A stretch of 25,563 bases of DNA from Anaerolineales bacterium (GTDB lineage: Bacteria; Chloroflexota; Anaerolineae; Anaerolineales; UBA4823): assembly GCA_016932955.1 (NCBI GenBank), contig JAFGBV010000228.1:1-25563 (forward strand), in the 5' to 3' direction. Positions 1 to 6,422 of this stretch are shown here, one piece after another. Position 1 is the first letter of the stretch; every line of letters starts with the position of its first letter. The notes under the pieces were generated by a model. It saw only the letters and a program-made list of their open reading frames with translations, was not told the origin of the DNA and ran no database searches. Both the position numbers and the translations under genes were made by a program.

Positions 1-896
1 AGGACAAGCCCACTGCGCAAAACCTGCAAGAAAGCAGCACCCACGAGCACACCAAGGATATTGCCTCCGCCGCCAAATAGGCTGATCCCTCCAATGACGG
101 CAGCGGCGATGATATCCAGCTCATAGCCCACGGCTGCTGTGGGCGTGGCAACGCCTAGGCGGGCAGTCATCAGCAGCCCGCCAAAAGCAGCCAGGAAGCC
201 GCAAAGAGAATAGGTGATAACTTTGATCCTTGCGACATTGACACCAGTGACAAGTAGAGCCTGCTCATCTTTGGCGAGGGTGTAAATATAGCGCCCGATG
301 AGGGTGTAACGGGCAATTATGTACACAAGCGCAGCCAGCCCGAGCAGCAAGAGGAAGGGCAGGGGTATAGCCAGAGACCCGATGTTGAGGTCACTTTGCC
401 CCCAGGAGCGGAAGGCAGGGGGAAGGCCGGTGATAGACCAACCGCTGCTGAGGATGTGGGTAGCGCCGCGAGCGATGCTCATCGTGGCAAGCGTGACGAT
501 GAACGGGGGAAGTTTGACGTTGCCGACAATGGTTCCGTTCAGCCAGCCAACCAAGGTCCCGCTGAGAAGGCCGGCAGTAATGGCCAGAGGTACAGGCAGG
601 CCGATTTGCATACTGAGGGCGCTGACAAGGCCGGTAAGAGCCATCACCGCGCCTACCGAGAGGTCGATGCCGCCAATGATGATAACGAGGCTTTCTCCGC
701 AGGCTGCTAAGGCGATCCAGGAGAAGGAGCGCGCCATGTTGAGCAGATTGCGCGTGGTAAAGAAGGCGTTGAGTTGTAGAACAGAGAAGATGATGATGGT
801 GAAGCCAAAAGCAGAAAGCAGCAGGGCATACCTGACAAAGAGGGCTTGCCAAACCCCAGATGCCATTTTATGCACCGACGAAATAAAATCGTCCAA
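1..896 (-). CDS. RbsC-type sugar ABC transporter permease, C-terminus outside window
   Basis: I translated this frame directly; it stays open from a TTG at 896 to the window edge, about 298 codons. The product is a hydrophobic, multi-pass inner-membrane permease of the ribose/xylose (BPD_transp_2) family. It would form the pore of a sugar importer together with an ATPase and a binding protein not seen here. Supporting motifs are GGIDLSVG at about residues 75-82 and the late segment YELDIIAAAVIGG followed by glycine-rich LFGGGGN, both typical of RbsC/XylH proteins. The start is chosen because GGAGGT at 902-907 lies 5 nt upstream of the TTG; in-frame GTG (875) and ATG (866) are alternatives. 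It begins 20 nt after the response regulator gene and is probably co-transcribed with it. It is a different permease from the one at 5156. The substrate cannot be told. Confidence 0.88.
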   Translation of the reverse strand, partial: MDDFISSVHKMASGVWQALFVRYALLLSAFGFTIIIFSVLQLNAFFTTRNLLNMARSFSWIALAACGESLVIIIGGIDLSVGAVMALTGLVSALSMQIGLPVPLAITAGLLSGTLVGWLNGTIVGNVKLPPFIVTLATMSIARGATHILSSGWSITGLPPAFRSWGQSDLNIGSLAIPLPFLLLLGLAALVYIIARYTLIGRYIYTLAKDEQALLVTGVNVARIKVITYSLCGFLAAFGGLLMTARLGVATPTAAVGYELDIIAAAVIGGISLFGGGGNILGVLVGAAFLQVLRSGLV

Positions 897-901
897 GAGC
901 T

Positions 902-907
902 ACCTCC
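902..907 (-). promoter_or_regulatory. ribosome binding site deciding the TTG start of the partial permease
   Basis: GGAGGT on the minus strand lies 5 nt before TTG 896. It lies in the 20-nt gap after the response regulator stop, and it is the reason TTG is preferred to the internal ATG at 866. Confidence 0.6.
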
Positions 908-916
908 GGGTTACTT

Positions 917-1984
917 TTATGGGGTCGTGATGTCGTAAGCGGCTATATCTACGAATATTTGGCGTAGCGTGGCCGAGTCGAGGTCTTTTTTATCAAGGAA
1001 GGCGCTGGCGCCTGCCTGCAATCCCTGGCGGTGAAATTCTTTATCGGGGTAAGCGCTGATGAGGATGATGCGCGTCTGGGGCGCGATGGCTTTTAGTTGC
1101 CGTGCGCATTGGATGCCGCTCTCTTCGCCGAGCAGGACATCTACCAGCGCCAACTGGATATTTGTACGTTCGGCCTGCTGAACGGCTTGCTGGATATTCT
1201 CTGCCTCATATATTACCATCTTGGGGCAGAGTTTCTTGATTGTTCGGCGTAACTGGTTAAGGTAGCGAGGATTGTCATCGACCAATAAGGTCACGCCGTG
1301 CATGGTTTCGGGTGCTGGAGGAGCAGGAAGGGGGATGGTTTCTGGGCTATCTAGGGTAAGGGTCTGGGGATGCTGGGCCAAAAAACTCGCCGCTTCCAGG
1401 CGTGATTGCACTCCCAGAAGACGGTAGATGCGGGTAAGGTGATTTTCGATGGTTTTGATGCTGAGGTGGAGGCGGAGCGCGATGGTCTGGTTATCCAAGC
1501 CTTGGCGTAGATAACCCAGGATCTGGCGTTGGCGGGGTGTGAGAAGGAGAGTTCCGGAGGGGGATTCCTGGAAATGGATCAGTTTGTCCACCAATGGACT
1601 GGAGATCCATTTTTCACCGCTGAGCACCTGCTGGACTGCGAGGCGCAAATCTCTCAGTGGTTGGTCTTTTAAATGGTATCCATTGACGCCGGCGCGAAGC
1701 AAACCCTGTACGTACACATCATCATCGTAAGCGCTTACAACAAGGATCTTCATCTTGGGGTAGTGCTGGTGGATTTGCTGAATGGCTGTGATGGGCTCGA
1801 AGTCAGGCATGGTGACATCGATGACCAGGAAATCGGGGCGTAGATTCTCCAATTCAGCAAGCAAGCTCGGCCCATCCTTGGCCTCACCGACAATCTCTAA
1901 CCCCGGGACGCCCTCAAGGGCGTTACGGATACCAGCACGCACCACGGCGTGATCATCTGCTAGTAGAACGCGCACCTGGCTCAT
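917..1984 (-). CDS. LuxR/NarL-type response regulator with a second, C-terminal receiver domain
   Basis: A 355-residue two-component response regulator. Residues 1-120 form a receiver domain with acidic pair D10/D11, phospho-acceptor D56 (in LVIDVTMPD), S84 and K106. Residues about 146-205 are a LuxR-type helix-turn-helix (LTPRQRQILGYL, then TIALRLHLSIKTIENHLTRIY). After a proline-rich linker (about 213-226), residues about 230-350 form a second receiver with D236/D237, D282, S310 and K332. Usual NarL-family regulators are about 210-220 residues and stop after the HTH, so the REC-HTH-REC order is unusual. No sensor kinase is in the window. It heads a minus-strand unit with an RbsC-like permease 20 nt downstream and is divergent from the ChvE-type operon, so control of sugar uptake is a reasonable inference. 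A TATAAT box sits 8 nt before the ATG with no Shine-Dalgarno, suggesting a leaderless mRNA. Confidence 0.92.
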   Translation of the reverse strand: MSQVRVLLADDHAVVRAGIRNALEGVPGLEIVGEAKDGPSLLAELENLRPDFLVIDVTMPDFEPITAIQQIHQHYPKMKILVVSAYDDDVYVQGLLRAGVNGYHLKDQPLRDLRLAVQQVLSGEKWISSPLVDKLIHFQESPSGTLLLTPRQRQILGYLRQGLDNQTIALRLHLSIKTIENHLTRIYRLLGVQSRLEAASFLAQHPQTLTLDSPETIPLPAPPAPETMHGVTLLVDDNPRYLNQLRRTIKKLCPKMVIYEAENIQQAVQQAERTNIQLALVDVLLGEESGIQCARQLKAIAPQTRIILISAYPDKEFHRQGLQAGASAFLDKKDLDSATLRQIFVDIAAYDITTP

Positions 1985-1992
1985 ACTAAAAA

Positions 1993-1998
1993 ATTATA
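1993..1998 (-). promoter_or_regulatory. -10 box of the response regulator gene, probably leaderless
   Basis: A perfect TATAAT on the minus strand ends 8 nt before the ATG at 1984, so transcription should begin at or next to the start codon. No purine-rich ribosome binding site lies between. No convincing -35 box is visible. Confidence 0.5.
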
Positions 1999-2042
1999 AC
2001 ATGGTGGGAAACAGAGGGCTTGGTCGCCGCCGGGGATAAAAA

Positions 2043-2062
2043 CCCCCCTCTGGTTAGGGGGG
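2043..2062. repeat. G/C-run inverted repeat in the divergent intergenic region
   Basis: CCCCCCT (2043-2049) and AGGGGGG (2056-2062) form a 7-bp perfect stem with a 6-nt loop. Further G and C runs follow to about 2087. It resembles a short dispersed intergenic element rather than a terminator, because no T tract follows. The function is unknown, and dispersal cannot be judged from one copy. Confidence 0.3.
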
Positions 2063-2172
2063 ATTCCCCTAATGGGAGAAGGGGGAAATTCAGTACGCGC
2101 ACCTCTTCCTTTTGGGAGCGGTTTCATATAAACTAAATTTTACTGGAGAATACAGCCCGGAAACCACTCAGT

Positions 2173-2187
2173 TTCTCAATGTGAGAA
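2173..2187. promoter_or_regulatory. palindrome TTCTCA-ATG-TGAGAA, possible operator
   Basis: A perfect 6+3+6 inverted repeat lies in the region between the divergent response regulator and the sugar-binding-protein gene. Its size and symmetry fit a dimeric regulator site. It is about 130 nt before the ATG of the chvE-like gene. No consensus is recognised. Confidence 0.35.
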
Positions 2188-2204
2188 TGGCTCCTGGGCA
2201 ATAA

Positions 2205-2261
2205 AAAGGAGGTGACACGATCGCTAAATATATTGTGAAATTTCCCAACCTTCAGCAATGA
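2205..2261 (+). promoter_or_regulatory. orphan perfect Shine-Dalgarno with possible 13-codon leader peptide
   Basis: AAAGGAGGTGA (2205-2215) is an 11-nt perfect complement of the usual 16S rRNA 3' end, but no ATG, GTG or TTG follows at normal spacing. An ATC at 2220-2222 opens a 13-codon frame ending at TGA 2259-2261, with peptide body AKYIVKFPNLQQ. If translated, it would end at the edge of the palindrome that precedes the binding-protein gene. It could equally be a remnant or a ribosome standby site. The ATC start is speculative. Confidence 0.2.
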
Positions 2262-2278
2262 TCCAGGGTCACCTGGAT
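2261..2278. promoter_or_regulatory. perfect inverted repeat ATCCAGG-GTCA-CCTGGAT, possible operator
   Basis: Two 7-nt arms separated by 4 nt lie 40 nt upstream of the ATG of the binding-protein gene. This position suits an operator, or a small hairpin just upstream of the ribosome binding site GAGGAG (2307-2312). Which protein would bind is unknown; the divergent response regulator is one candidate. Confidence 0.4.
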
Positions 2279-2318
2279 TGGAAACCAAACTTACCTAAAA
2301 TAGATTGAGGAGAAGAAC

Positions 2319-3479
2319 ATGTCTAAGAAATTACTATTCAACCTTCTGGCAGTGCTGATCATGGCATCGATGATCCTGGCGGCGTGCCAACCTGCCACTG
2401 AGGAAGCGGTTGTCGAAGAGACAGAAGAAGTCGTCGCAACCGAAGAGCCTGTGGAGGGCGAAAAACTGGCAGTCGGCATTGTTCTGCCGACCAAAGATGA
2501 GCCCCGCTGGCTCCAGGATGAGACCCGCTTCCGCGATGCACTGTCGGCAGCTGGTTATGATGTTGAGATCCTGTTCAGCCAGGGTGATTCCGCCAAGGAA
2601 AAAGCCAATGTTGAAGACCTGCTTACCAAGGGTATCCAGGTCTTGATCATCTGCCCGCAAGACGGCACGGCTGCTGCTGCTGCCGCCGAGGCTGCCCGCG
2701 ATGCTGGCGTGAAAGTGATCTCGTACGACCGCCTGATCCGCGACACCGATGCTGTGGACTACTATGTGACCTTCGACAGCATTGCAGTAGGTGCAGCGCA
2801 GGCGCAGTACCTGGTGGACAAGGCGACCGGCACTGGCAATCCCCTGTTCCTGTACGCTGGTGCAGCATCTGACAACAACGCCTTTCTGTTCTTCGAGGGT
2901 GCATGGAACGTGTTGCAGCCCAAGATCGTAGATGGCACCTTCGTGATCAAGAACTCGGCCGAGGCCGTAGCCCTGCAGGACAAGGCAACACTGACCCGCG
3001 ACGAGATGGCTGCGATCATCGGGCAGGTGACGACGAACTGGGACTTCAACACCGCCAAGAACCTGGCCGAGGCCAACCTGACCGCGACGACCGCTGCGGA
3101 TAAGGGCAATGTGTTCATCCTGGCCCCCAATGACGGCACCGCACGCGCCATTGCCGACGCCTTTGCTGCGGATGGCGATGTGACCTCCTTTGTGGTGACC
3201 GGGCAGGATGCCGAGATCGCTTCGGTGCAGTACATCATCGATGGCAAGCAGTCGATGACGGTGCTGAAGGACGTGCGCACGCTGGTTGCAGACGCCATTA
3301 ACGCTGCGATTGCATACCTCGAGGGTGGCACGCCTCCGCAAACCAACACCTACAACAATGGTGTGATCGATGTACCCGCCAAGCCGTCTGAGGTGATCAC
3401 GGTGGACGCGAGCAATGTGGTGGCAGCTCTGATCGACTCTGGTTACTACAAACCGGAAGAATTCACTGGCCTGCCGTAA
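2319..3479 (+). CDS. chvE: ChvE/XylF-like multiple-sugar-binding lipoprotein of an ABC importer
   Basis: A 386-residue solute-binding protein. Residues 1-22 are a lipoprotein signal peptide with lipobox LAAC and acceptor C23, followed by an acidic Glu-rich linker (about 26-50) that would tether the protein outside the membrane. The mature part is a type-1 periplasmic binding fold. VGIVLPTKDEPRW, LIICPQDGT, VISYDRLI, YYVTFD and VTGQDAEIASVQYI closely follow the ChvE pattern (galactose, glucose, arabinose, xylose and similar monosaccharides). The start is supported by GAGGAG seven nt upstream. It is the first gene of a three-gene operon with the ATPase and permease. Two stable hairpins in the 142-nt gap after it fit the usual excess of binding protein over membrane parts. 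The exact sugar is not determinable. Confidence 0.9.
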   Translation: MSKKLLFNLLAVLIMASMILAACQPATEEAVVEETEEVVATEEPVEGEKLAVGIVLPTKDEPRWLQDETRFRDALSAAGYDVEILFSQGDSAKEKANVEDLLTKGIQVLIICPQDGTAAAAAAEAARDAGVKVISYDRLIRDTDAVDYYVTFDSIAVGAAQAQYLVDKATGTGNPLFLYAGAASDNNAFLFFEGAWNVLQPKIVDGTFVIKNSAEAVALQDKATLTRDEMAAIIGQVTTNWDFNTAKNLAEANLTATTAADKGNVFILAPNDGTARAIADAFAADGDVTSFVVTGQDAEIASVQYIIDGKQSMTVLKDVRTLVADAINAAIAYLEGGTPPQTNTYNNGVIDVPAKPSEVITVDASNVVAALIDSGYYKPEEFTGLP

Positions 3480-3495
3480 TCTGATGTAGTTAAGG

Positions 3496-3531
3496 ACAGG
3501 AATAGTGGGTGAAAAAACCCACTATTCCTGT
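3496..3531 (+). promoter_or_regulatory. 15-bp intercistronic hairpin after the binding-protein gene
   Basis: ACAGGAATAGTGGGT (3496-3510) pairs perfectly with 3517-3531 around a GAAAAA loop. No T tract follows, so it is not a typical intrinsic terminator. It more likely protects the upstream mRNA 3' end or partially attenuates read-through into the ATPase gene. Confidence 0.7.
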
Positions 3532-3560
3532 TATCTGGTGTATACTAATGCGTTGAAAGT

Positions 3561-3588
3561 ATTTGGTGGTGAGTATGCGCCACCAAAT
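3561..3588 (+). promoter_or_regulatory. second intercistronic hairpin (9-bp stem)
   Basis: ATTTGGTGG (3561-3569) and CCACCAAAT (3580-3588) pair perfectly around a 10-nt loop, 34 nt before the ATPase start. Together with the upstream 15-bp hairpin it makes a two-hairpin processing or attenuation region. Confidence 0.6.
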
Positions 3589-3621
3589 CTTCGCAATTAG
3601 ATCAATACCACGGGAGTTGTT

Positions 3622-5145
3622 ATGGATAAGCCCATACTTGAGATGAAAAACATCAGCAAGGAATTCCCCGGTGTGAAGGCGCTGGATGATGTTACCTTCC
3701 AGGTAGCGAGAGGCGAAATCCATTGCCTGGTGGGCGAGAATGGAGCGGGGAAATCGACCCTGATGAAGGTGTTGAGCGGGGTGTACTCGCACGGGGAGTA
3801 TTCCGGCGACATCGTATTCGATGGAGTCACGCAGAAATTTGGCGGCATACGCGACAGCGAGAAAGCCGGCATTGGTATTATCTATCAGGAATTAGCGCTG
3901 TTTCCTGAATTGACAGTATATGAGAACATTTTTATAGGTAATGAGATCCGCAAGGGCTTAATGGTCGATTGGAACGAAACGATCAAGAGGGCCGGGACGA
4001 TGGTCAAGAAGGTCAAGCTCGAGGTAAATCCGGCGGAAAAGATTAAAAACCTGGGTGTGGGCAAGCAGCAACTGGTGGAAATTGCCAAGGCGCTGAGTAA
4101 GAACGTTAAGCTGCTGATCTTGGATGAGCCTACCTCCTCGCTGAACGAGGATGATGTGGCGAATCTGTTTTCCCTGCTGCGTGACCTAAAGAACCAGGGT
4201 GTGACATGCGTTTTGATCTCGCACAAGTTGAGAGAGGTGATTGAGATTGCCGACTCGGTGACAGTACTGCGGGATGGTAAGACGGTATGCACGCTAAATG
4301 CACACAAGGGTGAAGTTTCAGAAAATGTGCTGATCAAGCATATGGTGGGGCGCGAGATAGAGAATATCTATCCCCAAAGAGAGCGCAAGCATTCGGATGA
4401 GGTAATCCTGGAAGTTAGAGATTGGAACGCATACGCTCCGAAACTTGGGCGCAAGATTCTTAATGATGTCAATTTCCATGTCAATAAGGGTGAGATCGTG
4501 GGCTTTGCAGGGCTGATGGGCGCAGGGCGCACTGAGCTGGCGCTAAGCATTTTCGGCAATCCGCTGGATTACCAGATCGCTGGCGAAGTGCTGGTGAATG
4601 GCGAGAAGAAAGAGTTCCGTAGCCCAGAAGACGCCATTCGTGCTGGTGTGGCCTACGTAACCGAGGACCGCAAAGGCAACGGCTTGATCTTGATCCAGGA
4701 TGTGCGCCAGAACATTACCCTGGCGAACCTGCGCGAGATTGCTAATCGCAGCGTGATTGATGAAAATGCCGAGATCAAGGTCGCCTATGAATATAAAGAC
4801 TCGCTCAATATTAAAACACCGAGCATTGAGCAGAAGGTTTCCAACCTGAGCGGCGGCAACCAACAAAAGGTCTCGCTGGCGAAATGGCTCTTCGTCAAAC
4901 CGAACTTGTTGATCCTGGATGATCCGACGCGCGGAATCGATGTGGGGGCGCGCTTTGAGATTTATACGATCATGAACCAGCTGGTGGAGCAAGGGATGAG
5001 CATCATTATGATCTCCTCTGACTTGCCCGAAGTATTGGGAATGAGTGACCGGGTATACGTTGTTTCAGCCAGCCGGATTACTGGCGAACTGCCTATTGCA
5101 GAAGCCACGCAAGAAAAGATCATGCAGTTTGCAACCATGCAATAA
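3622..5145 (+). CDS. mmsA: Sugar ABC transporter ATP-binding protein with two ABC domains (MmsA/GguA/XylG type)
   Basis: A 507-residue double nucleotide-binding protein that powers monosaccharide import. Domain 1 has Walker A GENGAGKS (39-45 region), a degenerate signature LGVGKQQ (144-150) and Walker B LLILDEP (164-170). Domain 2 has the degenerate Walker A GLMGAGRTE (297-305) normal for this family, signature LSGGNQQ (409-415) and Walker B LLILDDP (429-435). D434 stands where the catalytic glutamate (DEPTRGID) is usual, so domain 2 may hydrolyse ATP more slowly. The length is normal for the family. A weak GGGAG lies about 7 nt before the ATG. It sits between the ChvE-like binding protein and the permease, whose gene begins 10 nt after this stop. 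Confidence 0.93.
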   Translation: MDKPILEMKNISKEFPGVKALDDVTFQVARGEIHCLVGENGAGKSTLMKVLSGVYSHGEYSGDIVFDGVTQKFGGIRDSEKAGIGIIYQELALFPELTVYENIFIGNEIRKGLMVDWNETIKRAGTMVKKVKLEVNPAEKIKNLGVGKQQLVEIAKALSKNVKLLILDEPTSSLNEDDVANLFSLLRDLKNQGVTCVLISHKLREVIEIADSVTVLRDGKTVCTLNAHKGEVSENVLIKHMVGREIENIYPQRERKHSDEVILEVRDWNAYAPKLGRKILNDVNFHVNKGEIVGFAGLMGAGRTELALSIFGNPLDYQIAGEVLVNGEKKEFRSPEDAIRAGVAYVTEDRKGNGLILIQDVRQNITLANLREIANRSVIDENAEIKVAYEYKDSLNIKTPSIEQKVSNLSGGNQQKVSLAKWLFVKPNLLILDDPTRGIDVGARFEIYTIMNQLVEQGMSIIMISSDLPEVLGMSDRVYVVSASRITGELPIAEATQEKIMQFATMQ

Positions 5146-5155
5146 GGAGCGTACG

Positions 5156-6343
5156 ATGTCATTTCTCAATGATCTCCGTAAAGTATTATCGGCCAATATT
5201 CGTGAATATGGCATGTTCATCGCCTTGTTCGTGATTATGCTGATCTTTACCATCACCACAAAGGGCATATTTATCTCTTCGCGTAACATCAGCAACCTGC
5301 TCAACCAGACCGGTTATATTGCTGTGTTGGGTGTTGGCATGACGCTGGTGATTGTCATTCGCCACATCGACCTGTCGGTGGGGTTCCTGGCGGGTTTCCT
5401 GGGGGCAGTGGCGGCGATTGCGATGGAGTTTTGGGGCCTGCCCGTGGGAGTGGTCATCCCCATGGTGCTGATCCTGGGATGTATTTCGGGATTGATCACT
5501 GGCTTCCTGGTGGCAACGGTGGGAATTCCTGCTTTCGTGGCTACGCTGGCAGGCTGGCTGATCTACCGCGGGGCGATCCTGGTGGTTACGGAATCGACAG
5601 GCACGATTATCATCAACAATGATATTTTCAATGCCATTGGGAATAAATATATCCCAGATATCCCAGGGTTGGAGAATTTCCTGCCGGGAGTGCATAAATT
5701 GACCCTCCTGCTGGGTGTGATTGCGATGGTGTTTTTTATTATTAACCAGATCAGCAGCCGGCGCAAGAAGCAGGCCTATAATTTTGAGGTGGTTCCACAG
5801 GATATGTTCATCCTGCAGGTGGTATTCGTTTCGCTGATCATCGCGGGGGTGACCTGGGTGCTCTCAGGTTACAACGGGCTTTCTTGGACGGTAGTGGTCG
5901 TGTTGATCGTGGTGGCGATCTATCATTTCGTCACCACCAGCACGGTGCTTGGACGCCACATTTACGCTGTAGGCGGCAACCCCGAGGCAGCCGAGCTGAG
6001 CGGTGTGAGTGTGAAGAAGATTACCTATATCGTCTTCGGCTCGATGGGTACGCTCACGGCACTATCGGGCGTGTTATTTGCCTCACGCCTGCAATCAGCA
6101 ACCACCACGGCTGGGACATTGTTTGAACTCGACGCCATCGCTGCTGCCTTCGTGGGTGGCGTATCCGCAGCGGGCGGCGTGGGCAAGGTGACCGGAGCGA
6201 TCATCGGTGCGTTGGTGATGCTATCCTTGACCAGTGGGATGAACCTGATGGGCATCGGCATTGCTTACCAGTATATTGTGCGCGGGGCAGTGCTGGCAGC
6301 GGCAGTGATCTTCGATGTGGTCACCCGAAACCGCGGGAAGTAA
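5156..6343 (+). CDS. mmsB: Multiple-monosaccharide ABC transporter permease (MmsB/GguB/XylH type)
   Basis: A 395-residue polytopic inner-membrane protein of the BPD_transp_2 family and the translocation pore of this operon. RHIDLSVGFLAGF (69-81) is the family signature; the common GGIDLSVG appears here with RH. The late motif LDAIAAAFVGGVSAAGGVGKVTGAIIGALV is the conserved loop that contacts the ATPase. A charged insertion SSRRKKQ in the middle and the length near 395 match the longer GguB/XylH subgroup rather than RbsC (about 320). The ATG at 5156 is chosen because AAGGAG (5144-5149) overlaps the ATPase stop codon and lies 6 nt upstream. A longer frame opening at 5045 lies inside the ATPase gene and is rejected. 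It is the last gene of the operon and is followed by a strong terminator. Confidence 0.93.
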   Translation: MSFLNDLRKVLSANIREYGMFIALFVIMLIFTITTKGIFISSRNISNLLNQTGYIAVLGVGMTLVIVIRHIDLSVGFLAGFLGAVAAIAMEFWGLPVGVVIPMVLILGCISGLITGFLVATVGIPAFVATLAGWLIYRGAILVVTESTGTIIINNDIFNAIGNKYIPDIPGLENFLPGVHKLTLLLGVIAMVFFIINQISSRRKKQAYNFEVVPQDMFILQVVFVSLIIAGVTWVLSGYNGLSWTVVVVLIVVAIYHFVTTSTVLGRHIYAVGGNPEAAELSGVSVKKITYIVFGSMGTLTALSGVLFASRLQSATTTAGTLFELDAIAAAFVGGVSAAGGVGKVTGAIIGALVMLSLTSGMNLMGIGIAYQYIVRGAVLAAAVIFDVVTRNRGK

Positions 6344-6370
6344 TAAATCCAGTACCTTCGATTTTCACCC

Positions 6371-6398
6371 AAAAAGCGGCGTAGATGCGCCGCTTTTT
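6371..6398. terminator. Bidirectional intrinsic terminator between sugar operon and convergent gene
   Basis: AAAAAGCGGCG (6371-6381) and CGCCGCTTTTT (6388-6398) form an 11-bp stem with a 6-nt loop, flanked by an A run and a T run. It can therefore stop both the plus-strand sugar operon and the minus-strand propeller gene, which ends at 6423. Confidence 0.85.
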
Positions 6399-6422
6399 TG
6401 TCAACATTTCTATATAGCCCCA

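Noticed and set aside
391..852. minus-strand frame of 153 codons and plus-strand frames at 319-930 and 396-710
   Set aside because: They are shadows of the RbsC-type permease, whose real frame I translated from 896 to 1 and which carries the family motifs.
2041..2090. G-run cluster as a G-quadruplex or terminator
   Set aside because: Only three separate runs of three or more G are present and C runs compete by pairing; no T tract follows. Listed only as an inverted repeat.
2334..3341. long minus-strand frame of 335 codons opposite the sugar-binding protein gene
   Set aside because: It is antisense to a well-supported gene, has low-complexity composition and no recognisable domain.
3541..3546. 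TATACT as an internal promoter for the ATPase gene
   Set aside because: No -35 box at suitable spacing, and it lies between two hairpins; too weak to call.
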